Shown: positions 44,124 through 51,426 of the stretch, one piece after another | Layout: every line of letters begins with the position of its first letter | Numbering within the stretch: the first letter of the stretch is position 1 | Program-made: the position numbers and the translations under genes | The notes under the pieces: model-generated | The model's database searches: none | Told to the model about the DNA's origin: nothing | The model's input: the letters and a program-made list of their open reading frames with translations, nothing else | From: Kitasatospora sp. MMS16-BH015 | Lineage (GTDB): Bacteria; Actinomycetota; Actinomycetes; Streptomycetales; Streptomycetaceae | Reading direction: 5' to 3' | DNA length: 64,000 bases | NCBI RefSeq assembly: GCF_002943525.1 | Contig: NZ_CP025394.1 | Span: 8,137,001 to 8,201,000 of the forward strand

Positions 44124-45590
44124 GTGGTCAGAATCCTCCCCCGCACCGCCCGCGCCGGCGCTCTCGCCGCGGCCCTCCTCCTGGTGGCCGCCCCGGCGGC
44201 CCACGCGGCCCCGGCCGCCGCCCCCGCCGCCCCGGCGGCTCCGCCCACCGTGACGCAGCAATCGCTCACCCCCACCACCGCGCTGCCCGACACCCCGGTC
44301 GCGGCCCAGCTGGTGGTCAAGTCCTCGGCCTGCTTCACGGCCGCCGTGCTCGGTGTCGGCATCCGCGACGCGGCCGGCGCCAACCTCGACTTCCCCGGCA
44401 GCCTGACGAACCAGCAGATCTGCCCGCAGGGGGTGACGCTCACGACCGGCACCCGCTCGTTCAAGGCGGGCACGTACCGGATGTTCGGGTTCTACCAGGA
44501 CCAGGCCGGTGCCTGGCGCAACCTGCCCGAGCAGATCCTCACCGTCGCCCCGCCGCCCCCGCCGCCCGTCCCGGTGGTGACCCTGGACCAGGTGTCGCCC
44601 GCCGACGCGGCCGCCGACACCCCCGTCGCGGCGCAGCTCACCCTGCACGCCTCCTCCTGCTTCACCGCGGCCGTGGTCGGGGTCGGCGTCCGGGACGCGG
44701 CCGACAACAACCTGGACTTCCCCGGCGGCGCGGCCAGCCAGCAGATCTGCCCGCAGGAGGTGACGGTCAAGACCGGCGCCCGGAGCTTCCCGGCGGGCAC
44801 GTACCGGATGTTCGGGTTCTACCAGGACCAGGCCGGCGCCTGGCACAACCTGCCCGAGCGGGCCTTCACCGTCACCCCGGCCTCCGCGCCCGACCCCACC
44901 GCGCCGGTGCCCGGCAAGAAGCTGGTCTGGCGGGACGAGTTCGACGGCCCGATCACCGCGGTCAAGTGGAACCAGAGCATCAGCAGCGCCTACCGGTACG
45001 GCAACTACAACCCCGACGACGACAAGCTGGACCGGATCGACCCGAACGGCGTCTCGGTGGCCGACGGGGTGGCCACCTTCACCGCGCGGCGCAGTGACTT
45101 CACCCTGCCCAGCGGCCGCAAGGCCTGGGACACCGGCCTGATCACCACCGAGAACACGGTGGAGAAGTTCATGGTGAAGACCGGTGACTACGCCGAGACG
45201 CGGGTGCGGATGCCCAAGGAGCTCGGCGCCTGGCCGGCGCTGTGGACCTGGCACAAGGGCGCCAACGAGATCGACTCCTTCGAGTACCACCCCGACAACC
45301 CGCACCTGCTGGAGCTGACCAACCACGTCCGTCCCGCGCAGAAGTACTGGCCGGACCTGACGGCGGTGAAGCCGGGGGAGTGGGTGACCATCGGCACCCA
45401 CTACCTCGCGGACTCGGTGGACTGGTACGTCAACGGGGTGCGGGTCTTCGAGGACAAGAAGGGTGTCGGTGCCAACTGGACCGCGTACCTGATCCTCAAC
45501 CTCTCGCTCTGCTCCGGCGACTTCCACCCGGCGCCCAGCGGCACCGGCCCGATCAGCTTCGCCTCGGATTATGTCCGGGTTTACCGCTGA
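44124..45590 (+). CDS. Secreted GH16-type glycoside hydrolase with two N-terminal repeats
   Basis: 488 aa, GTG 44124 with a weak ribosome site. Signal peptide to about residue 29. Two homologous modules of about 95 residues (about 50-142 and 156-251) share CFTAAV(L/V)GVG(I/V)RDAA, NLDFPG, QQICPQ and YRMFGFYQDQAGAW. The catalytic GH16 domain follows (about 265-488): VWRDEFDGP, YNPDDDKLD, then NEIDSFEYH with the ExDxxE catalytic acids at 382, 384 and 387, and VDWYVNGVRVF. GH16 enzymes cleave beta-1,3- or beta-1,3-1,4-glucans, agarose or similar polymers; the substrate is not determined. The duplicated modules could be sugar-binding. Confidence 0.88.
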   Translation: MVRILPRTARAGALAAALLLVAAPAAHAAPAAAPAAPAAPPTVTQQSLTPTTALPDTPVAAQLVVKSSACFTAAVLGVGIRDAAGANLDFPGSLTNQQICPQGVTLTTGTRSFKAGTYRMFGFYQDQAGAWRNLPEQILTVAPPPPPPVPVVTLDQVSPADAAADTPVAAQLTLHASSCFTAAVVGVGVRDAADNNLDFPGGAASQQICPQEVTVKTGARSFPAGTYRMFGFYQDQAGAWHNLPERAFTVTPASAPDPTAPVPGKKLVWRDEFDGPITAVKWNQSISSAYRYGNYNPDDDKLDRIDPNGVSVADGVATFTARRSDFTLPSGRKAWDTGLITTENTVEKFMVKTGDYAETRVRMPKELGAWPALWTWHKGANEIDSFEYHPDNPHLLELTNHVRPAQKYWPDLTAVKPGEWVTIGTHYLADSVDWYVNGVRVFEDKKGVGANWTAYLILNLSLCSGDFHPAPSGTGPISFASDYVRVYR

Positions 45591-45631
45591 GTGCCTGTAT
45601 AAATGCCTCAGACAAGACATGGGCGGTCAAA

Positions 45632-45661
45632 TCCCCTGAAATTAGTCACTTATTCGGGGGA
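45632..45661. promoter_or_regulatory. AT-rich inverted repeat before the 45711 gene
   Basis: TCCCCTGAA pairs with TTCGGGGGA (one G-T pair) around a 12-nt loop, 41 bases past the GH16 stop and 50 bases before the next start. The surrounding 110 bases are unusually AT-rich for this genome. It could be an operator for 45711-46734 or a terminator for the hydrolase gene. Confidence 0.4.
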
Positions 45662-45710
45662 TTAACTCGGATAGCGTGCCGCCGTGCTGACACCTACCTA
45701 GGACGACGTC

Positions 45711-46325
45711 ATGCCGTTGAGTTCCGCAGTGATTCCCCTCGCGCTCGCCCTCGGGGCGGTCGGGCCGGCCGTGGTCCCTGCCGATCAGCCGTATCCCGTG
45801 CCCGTACCGGTCGTCGTGGCCGTCCACCGCGACACCGCGTCACCCCAGGAGGGGGAGAAGGTCACCTACCGGATCGACATCACCAACCGCACCGCGATCG
45901 ACTACCCCGCCGCGGTGATCGCCCAGCGGATGCCCGGCGGAATGCGGGCCGTCTCCGTCTCGGACGGCGGCACCGCCCAGGGCAAGGAGGTGAGCTGGGG
46001 CGTGCACCTGGCGCCCAGCGCCACCGTGCACCGCCGACTGACCGCGGTGATGGGGAAGCAGGACAGGTCGGCCCAGGCCCGATCGAGCCAGGACGCGGTC
46101 GAGGCCGCAGCGGAGCTCTCGACCACCACCTGCTTCCGTCCGGACACCGAAGCCCGGCCGATGGGCTGCGGCACCGACCAGTTCGCCCGCGCGGAGGGCT
46201 CGGGCTCCGGATCGCTCTGGATCGGCGCGGCCGGCGGTGCCCTGGCCCTGGCCGCCGGGGCCGTCGGGGGCTACCTGCTGCTGCGCAGGCGCGGCACCGG
46301 CGGCGTGACCCCCGCGACCGGCTGA
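45711..46325 (+). CDS. Membrane-anchored DUF11/CARDB-like surface protein
   Basis: 204 aa, ATG 45711 with AGGACG upstream. Signal peptide to about residue 24, then one extracellular Ig-like domain (VVVAVHRDTASPQEGEKVTYRIDITNRT, MPGGMRAVSVSDGGTAQGKEVSWGV), an acidic/Ala linker with two cysteines (CFRPD, MGCGTD), and a C-terminal membrane helix (SLWIGAAGGALALAAGAVGGYLLL) followed by RRRG. No LPxTG. Topology is outside-in with a short cytosolic tail of about 13 residues. It lies 13 nt upstream of the ADF/cofilin-like gene, so the two are probably co-expressed. The function is unknown. Confidence 0.7.
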   Translation: MPLSSAVIPLALALGAVGPAVVPADQPYPVPVPVVVAVHRDTASPQEGEKVTYRIDITNRTAIDYPAAVIAQRMPGGMRAVSVSDGGTAQGKEVSWGVHLAPSATVHRRLTAVMGKQDRSAQARSSQDAVEAAAELSTTTCFRPDTEARPMGCGTDQFARAEGSGSGSLWIGAAGGALALAAGAVGGYLLLRRRGTGGVTPATG

Positions 46326-46338
46326 GGGGCGGAGAACC

Positions 46339-46734
46339 GTGCACCCGAAGGTCGACGACAGCGCCCTGGGCGCCTTCATGGCAGTGCAGGCCGACGAAGT
46401 CGGCCATGCGGTCTTCCGCCTCAGCGAGGACTGGAGCAGGATTCTCGTCGAGGCCACGGGCGGTGGCGCCGTCCGCCGGCTCGCGCGCAGCCTGCCGCTG
46501 ACGAGCCCGCGGTTCATCGCCGTCAAAGTCCCGCACGGCGCCGGGGCGGGAGCCCGGAGTCGGCTCCTGTTCCTCACCTGGAACCCGGTCGGCGCCTCGG
46601 TGCGGGACAGGCTGCTGGCGACCTGCATCCGGGACCGGGTACGCATGCAGCTCTACGGCGTGGAGGGGCACTTCGAGGTGACGGACCAGGAGCAGCTGGT
46701 GGTGCTCACCGAGATGGAGACACCGGGACCGTGA
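46339..46734 (+). CDS. ADF/cofilin-like protein (actin-depolymerising-factor homology)
   Basis: 131 aa, GTG 46339 with GGAG upstream. No signal or membrane segment. The whole chain follows the ADF-H pattern as remembered: VDDSALGAFMAVQ (helix 1), HAVFRLSEDWSRILVEATGG (residues 23-42), RFIAVKVP, RSRLLFLTWNP (73-83, like KIVFISWSP in cofilins), SVRDRLLATCIRDRVRMQLYGV (87-108, like the actin-binding helix followed by the GV turn) and HFEVTD. Length is that of a single ADF-H domain (about 130-150 aa). In eukaryotes the fold binds actin; no actin homologue is in the window. Its 3' end overlaps the opposite-strand GT87 gene by 29 bp. Bacterial members appear to be rare. A chance match is possible but the agreement is continuous. 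Confidence 0.7.
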   Translation: MHPKVDDSALGAFMAVQADEVGHAVFRLSEDWSRILVEATGGGAVRRLARSLPLTSPRFIAVKVPHGAGAGARSRLLFLTWNPVGASVRDRLLATCIRDRVRMQLYGVEGHFEVTDQEQLVVLTEMETPGP

Positions 46735-48130
46735 GCGGTTCGGCGGGCTCGGTCTGCTCGGTGGCCCGGGCCGGCCGGGGGCGGCCGAGGACGAAGTGGT
46801 CGGGGGCTCCGTCGAGGACGCCGCCCGACGGGTCGTCACTGCCGTCCCGGCGCACCGGGTCCTGTGCGGGGCGGAGGATGTCGCGGACCACCATCGCGCA
46901 GAGGTAGAGCGTGCCCAGCAGGTGGAGCGCGATCGCGAGGTGGTACTGGTCCTGGTCGAGGCCGGGCAGGCTGCCGTCGATGGCGTGGGCCAGGTAGGAC
47001 CAGATGCCGAGGAAGTGCAGTGCTTCGCAGGCCTGCCAGATCAGGAAGTCCCGCCAGCGCGGGCGGGCCAGTGCGGCCAGTGGGATCAGCCAGAGCACGT
47101 ACTGCGGCGAGTAGACCTTGTTGGTGAGCACGAAGGCGGCCACCACCAGGAAGGCCAGCTGGGCGAAGCGCGGGCGGCGCGGGGCGGCCAGCGCGAGCCA
47201 GCCGATGGCCAGGCAGCTGAGCACCAGCAGTGCACCGATCCAGGTGTTGAGGGTGCTCAGCTGCTCGTTCCGGCTCTGCATCAGGATCAGCCAGAAGGAG
47301 CCGTAGTCCTCCTTGCGGGTCTGGCTGAAGGTGTAGAAGGTGGCCCACCCCTGCCAGTTGGCGTACATCACCGGGAGGTTGACCGTCAGCCAGGCCACCG
47401 CCGCGCCCCCGGCCGCCGCGCGGAACTCACGGCGGCGGCCGGCCCGCCAGCAGAGCACCAGCAGCGGGCCGAGCAGCAGCACCGGGTAGAGCTTGGCGGC
47501 GGTGGCCAGGCCGATGAACACGCCCGCCCCCGCCGGGCGGGAGGAGGACCAGTAGGCCATCGCCACGGCGGTCAGTGCCACGGCGAGCAGGTCCCAGTTG
47601 ACGGTCGAATCCAGCGCCAGGCAGGGTGCCAGGGCGAACAGCAAGGCATCCCAGGGCCGGCGGCGGTGCGTCCTGGCCAGGGCCGCTACCACCACCGCCG
47701 CGCAGACCAGCAGCAGCCCGGCGTTGACCAGCCAGAACCACTGCTCCCGGCTCTGGCTGGTGCCGGTGAGCGGGGTGAGCCAGGTGGCCACCTGCATGAA
47801 GAGCCCGATGAGCACCGGGTACTCCAGGTACTGCATCGCGGGGGAGGGGTTCGGCAACCGGTCCAGGTACGGGTGGGAGCCCGCCGCGAGACCCCTGGCG
47901 GTGAACAGGTGCGGGATGTCGCTGTAGCAGGCGTGGGTGTACTGCTCGGTGGCGCCGTGGAACCAGTCGCCCTGGTAGCAGGGGAGCTTGGCTGCCAGGC
48001 CGAGGGCGTAGGTCACCACGAGCGCCAGGGCCAGGAGCGGGGCCGGTGCGGCGCTGAGCCGAGAGCGCCAGGCGGGGAGGGTGGGAAGGGGCGCACGCCG
48101 GGTGGATGCCCCCGGATCACTCACTGTCAT
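46706..48130 (-). CDS. GT87-type polyprenol-phosphate glycosyltransferase (mannosyltransferase-like)
   Basis: 474 aa from ATG 48130; an ATG at 48139 would add three residues. About eleven membrane helices. The aspartate-containing first outer loop (YQGDWFHGATEQYTHACYSDIP) and the NPSPAMQYLEYPVLIGLFM, NWDLLAVALTAVAMAYW and KLYPVLLLGPLLVL segments match the GT87/DUF2029 family, which uses lipid-linked mannose or arabinose donors. C-terminal 60 residues are polar and cytosolic. It may add sugars to surface proteins or lipoglycans. It is convergent with the cofilin-like gene (29-bp overlap) and divergent from the DUF3344 gene. Confidence 0.8.
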   Translation of the reverse strand: MTVSDPGASTRRAPLPTLPAWRSRLSAAPAPLLALALVVTYALGLAAKLPCYQGDWFHGATEQYTHACYSDIPHLFTARGLAAGSHPYLDRLPNPSPAMQYLEYPVLIGLFMQVATWLTPLTGTSQSREQWFWLVNAGLLLVCAAVVVAALARTHRRRPWDALLFALAPCLALDSTVNWDLLAVALTAVAMAYWSSSRPAGAGVFIGLATAAKLYPVLLLGPLLVLCWRAGRRREFRAAAGGAAVAWLTVNLPVMYANWQGWATFYTFSQTRKEDYGSFWLILMQSRNEQLSTLNTWIGALLVLSCLAIGWLALAAPRRPRFAQLAFLVVAAFVLTNKVYSPQYVLWLIPLAALARPRWRDFLIWQACEALHFLGIWSYLAHAIDGSLPGLDQDQYHLAIALHLLGTLYLCAMVVRDILRPAQDPVRRDGSDDPSGGVLDGAPDHFVLGRPRPARATEQTEPAEPLTVPVSPSR

Positions 48131-48318
48131 GCGGCACATGATGGTGCACCAGGTCGGGCCGGGCGGGGGAGGCGGGGGATCCGGGCGGCGTGTTTCCCCG
48201 ACTCCCTCTAATGGCTCTGCGTAATCAGCCGACCACGAACAGGCGTGGTCTGATGATTCCACCCACCACCGCATGGTCGGCGGTACCCACCCCGACAGCT
48301 GGATTCGAGAGGTAACCC

Positions 48319-49536
48319 ATGCCCCCTAACGCCCGAAGCGGTGCCGTCGCCCGGCGCTTCGTCCGTCGGTGCGCCGTTGCTGGTGCAGCGACCACCGTTC
48401 TGGCCGCTCAACTGCTGGCCGGTCCGGCCGCCGACGCCCGGGGGCCGGGGCCGTACGGCCCGATCAAGACCCGGGCGACGACCATCGCCAGCAACCCGAT
48501 CCCGTTCACCACCCGGTACGAAGCGGACATGCACGGCTCGATCACCAGGATCAGCAACAGCCTGATGACCTGTGACGAGACCAAGGCCCCGCTCGACCCG
48601 AAGCTGCCGAAGTGCGAGGACGCCCGGACGGGCGCCGGCAGCACGATCCTGCGCAACAACGACTACCCGATGAAGTACATCAACATCGACCCGGGCAGCA
48701 CCGGCCCGATGGGCGACCCGATCTACTCGGCCAGCTCCGCCGACCTCGGGCTGATCGACGGCTCCACCGTCAAGTACGCCCGGCTGTACTGGGGCGGCAC
48801 CCGCGGCATCGGCGACACCGTGCTGCCGGAGAGCCAGATCGACGAGGTCTACCTGAAGGTGCCGGGCGAGACGCAGTACCGCAACATCGCCAACGACCAG
48901 CCCTCGATCGGCTACATCACCACCGACGACGAGAGCAGCTACCAGGCCTCGGCCGACATCACCGACCTGGTCAAGCAGAGCGGCAACGGCACCTACACCG
49001 TGGCCGACATGGACTCGGTGGTGAAGCCGCACAGCTGGGGCGGCTGGTCGATCGTGGTCGCGTACCAGAACGACTGCAAGCCCTACCGCCACATCCACCT
49101 GTGGGACGGCTTCCAGGTCGAGCTGCCGTACAGCAAGCCGCACGAGTTCGACCTGACGGGCCTCGAGACCCCGAAGAACCAGGCCGACGTGCACGGCAAG
49201 CTCGGCTTCGTGGTCTACGACGGTGACCTGCGCTGGTACGGCGACACGCTGTCGATCAAGAGCACCAACGGCCCGCTGACGCCGTTCACGGACGTCAACC
49301 ACGTGGCGAACGACGCGTTCAACTCCACCATCGAGGAGCTGACCCCGTCCGACCAGTTCGCCCGCAACCCCTACAACCGGAACAACTTCGGTTACGACTC
49401 CAACCGCTGGGACATCTCGCCGTTCCTGCGCTCCGGGGACACCGACATCAAGGTGAGCTTCGACACCCAGGGTGACGGCTACGACCTCGGCGTCTTCTAC
49501 GCCTACGTCAACCTGGACGACTCGATCGACGGCTGA
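48319..49536 (+). CDS. Secreted DUF3344 protein
   Basis: 405 aa, ATG 48319 with GAGAGG upstream. Signal peptide to about residue 40. The rest is one beta-rich domain: YARLYWGGTRGIGDTVLP, VYLKVPGETQYRNI, ADITDLVKQSGNGTYTVADMDSV, GGWSIVVAYQNDCKPYRHIHLWDGFQ, ending DGYDLGVFYAYVNLD. These are DUF3344 features; the domain often precedes DUF11 repeats and an LPxTG tail in actinobacterial surface proteins, but both are absent here. The function is unknown. A strong hairpin follows at 49552. Confidence 0.82.
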   Translation: MPPNARSGAVARRFVRRCAVAGAATTVLAAQLLAGPAADARGPGPYGPIKTRATTIASNPIPFTTRYEADMHGSITRISNSLMTCDETKAPLDPKLPKCEDARTGAGSTILRNNDYPMKYINIDPGSTGPMGDPIYSASSADLGLIDGSTVKYARLYWGGTRGIGDTVLPESQIDEVYLKVPGETQYRNIANDQPSIGYITTDDESSYQASADITDLVKQSGNGTYTVADMDSVVKPHSWGGWSIVVAYQNDCKPYRHIHLWDGFQVELPYSKPHEFDLTGLETPKNQADVHGKLGFVVYDGDLRWYGDTLSIKSTNGPLTPFTDVNHVANDAFNSTIEELTPSDQFARNPYNRNNFGYDSNRWDISPFLRSGDTDIKVSFDTQGDGYDLGVFYAYVNLDDSIDG

Positions 49537-49551
49537 TCAGCCCTCGACCGA

Positions 49552-49583
49552 CGCCGCCCCACCCGGCACCGGGTGGGGCGGCG
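49552..49583 (+). terminator. Strong terminator hairpin after the DUF3344 gene
   Basis: CGCCGCCCCACCCGG pairs with CCGGGTGGGGCGGCG, a perfect 15-bp stem with a 2-nt gap, beginning 16 nt after the stop codon. Confidence 0.8.
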
Positions 49584-49635
49584 CACGCGTCTGGCCGACT
49601 GGTAGGTGGCCCGTGCGGCCCGACAGGAGAACGAC

Positions 49636-50619
49636 ATGACTCGGTTGTACGGCTTCGCCGACCACACCGGACAGAGCCTCTTGGAGGCGGAAGCAACCGC
49701 GTTGCGGAAGACCACGGCCGTGGCACTCACCGGGCTGCCGAGCCGTCCGCTGGTGAGCTGGATGAACGGCGAGGGCTACCGAACCACCCGGGGAGGGCTC
49801 TGGTCGGTCGGGACGCTCTGCAGACTCCTGGCCAATCCGACCATCGCCGGCCTCGAGTTCGAGGCCGGCGTCCTGGTCCCGAACGGCCGGCCTGGGATCA
49901 TCACTCCCGACCAGTACCGTCTGCTCCAGTCGAGGCGCCGCGACCGCCTCCAGTCCGAGCGTCGCCACGCGGTCGAGGCCGAGAGCCTCCTCGGTCTGGG
50001 ACTCCTCAGGTGCGGCATCAGCCTCGCTCCGCTGACCGCCTCCGTGGAGCACGGTGCGGAGGGGGCTTCGTACGGCTGTCCGCACGAGCGGATCCGCGGC
50101 GGTGCGGCCTGCCGGCCCGTCAGGACTCCGGTGGACGTGGCAGACCGGGCTCTCGCCGAGTGCGGCCGCCGGCACCTCGCCGCACCGGGTGGCGTCGAGC
50201 ACGTCCTGCTGCTCCAGCAGGGGGTGCTGGCTGACTGGGTAGCCGTCCGCAGTCGGCTGTCCGATCTCAGACAGGCTGCCGCCCTGCCGGCCCGGGCGCT
50301 CGCCGCAGGAGGGATGACGGCCGAGGAGTACCGCCGGCAGACGGAAGTGCTGAACGAGCAGTTGCGGTCCGAGCTGCTGCTGGAGGCAGAGCTGGTAGGG
50401 CCGGCGAATTGCAGTCGGGCGTCCGTCGAGCTGATGGCGGTGGACTGGCATGCGTCGTCGGTCGCGGATCGACGAGCTGTGCTCCGGCTGCTGTTCACTC
50501 ACGTCGACGTACTCCCGTCCGGTGACGGGGCGGCCGGCGGCGACGGATCGACCCGGATCCTCGCGCACGGCCGGGCGGTGGATCCCTTCGCGTCCGCCAG
50601 GGCAGGGGTGCGCGCATGA
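49636..50619 (+). CDS. Serine-recombinase-derived protein without catalytic domain
   Basis: 327 aa, ATG 49636 with GGAG upstream. The start region contains no resolvase domain and no active-site serine motif. Residues about 20-80 match the recombinase (DNA-binding) domain of large serine recombinases (VSWMNGEGYRTTRGGLWSVGTLCRLLANPTIAGLEF). A degenerate zinc-ribbon-like region (RCGISLAPLTA...YGCPHE...CRPV...ECGRRH) and a helical coiled-coil part follow, ending in a segment like DRRAVLRLLFTHVDVLP. It therefore keeps DNA-binding parts only and may be a remnant or a domesticated DNA-binding protein. It is translationally coupled (ATGA) to the DUF4239 gene. Confidence 0.8.
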   Translation: MTRLYGFADHTGQSLLEAEATALRKTTAVALTGLPSRPLVSWMNGEGYRTTRGGLWSVGTLCRLLANPTIAGLEFEAGVLVPNGRPGIITPDQYRLLQSRRRDRLQSERRHAVEAESLLGLGLLRCGISLAPLTASVEHGAEGASYGCPHERIRGGAACRPVRTPVDVADRALAECGRRHLAAPGGVEHVLLLQQGVLADWVAVRSRLSDLRQAAALPARALAAGGMTAEEYRRQTEVLNEQLRSELLLEAELVGPANCSRASVELMAVDWHASSVADRRAVLRLLFTHVDVLPSGDGAAGGDGSTRILAHGRAVDPFASARAGVRA

Positions 50620-51374
50620 GCTGGACGGACCTGGCCATCCTGACCGGCAGTCTGCTGCTCGTGACGCTGACCCTGCACGTGCTGCAGCGCGTCAGCCCCT
50701 CGGGCGTGCGGATGTCGTACAACGACGTGGCCGGCTTCATCTTCGCGGTGGTCGGGGTCCTCTACGCCGTGCTGCTGGCCTTCGTGGTGATCGTGGTCTG
50801 GCAGAGCTCCGAGACCGCCAAGGACACCACGTTCAAGGAATCGAACGCACTGGCCGGAGTGTACTGGATGTCCCGTCAGATGCCGCTGCCGCAGGGCGCG
50901 GTGCTGGAGGGCCTGACGGTCTCGTACGCCCACGCGGTGATCGACACCGAGTGGCCCTTGATGCGGGACCATCAGAGCTCTCCCTCCGCCACGGCCCTGC
51001 TCTACCAGATGCGTGACACGGCGCTGGGGTTCCAGCCCGCCGACCAGCGGCAGTCCGTGCTGTACGACCACCTGGTCACCAACATGGACGAGCTGGCCGG
51101 CCAGCGCCGGGCCAGGCTGAACGAGATCACCGACGTGGTGCCGCCGCTGCTCTGGGCGGCGCTGATCATCGGTGCCGTGATCACGATCGGCTTCACCTTC
51201 CTGTTCGGGCTCTCCAACACCTGGGTGCACGTGGTCATGGTGCTCAGCCTGACGGCCCTGGTCTGCCTCTCCCTGATCACCATCCGCAACATGAGCTACC
51301 CCTTCGACGGGGTGAGCCCGGTCGAGCCCACCGCTTTCCAGGTGTTCCTGTCCCGGTTGCCCCCGGCGCGCTGA
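50616..51374 (+). CDS. DUF4239 membrane protein
   Basis: 252 aa, ATG 50616, overlapping the preceding stop by four bases. Two N-terminal helices (about 6-24 and 41-66) and two C-terminal helices (about 188-212 and 215-235) bracket a cytosolic helical region with a conserved FKESNALAGVYWMSRQMP and NMDELAGQRRARLNEI. This is the DUF4239 layout, sometimes compared with bestrophin channels; function undefined. Its translational coupling to a DNA-binding remnant is odd. Confidence 0.82.
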   Translation: MSWTDLAILTGSLLLVTLTLHVLQRVSPSGVRMSYNDVAGFIFAVVGVLYAVLLAFVVIVVWQSSETAKDTTFKESNALAGVYWMSRQMPLPQGAVLEGLTVSYAHAVIDTEWPLMRDHQSSPSATALLYQMRDTALGFQPADQRQSVLYDHLVTNMDELAGQRRARLNEITDVVPPLLWAALIIGAVITIGFTFLFGLSNTWVHVVMVLSLTALVCLSLITIRNMSYPFDGVSPVEPTAFQVFLSRLPPAR

Positions 51375-51426
51375 GCCGGGGCCCGGCTGCCTGGCAGGAG
51401 GAGATCTTCGGTGTGACGATCGGTGC

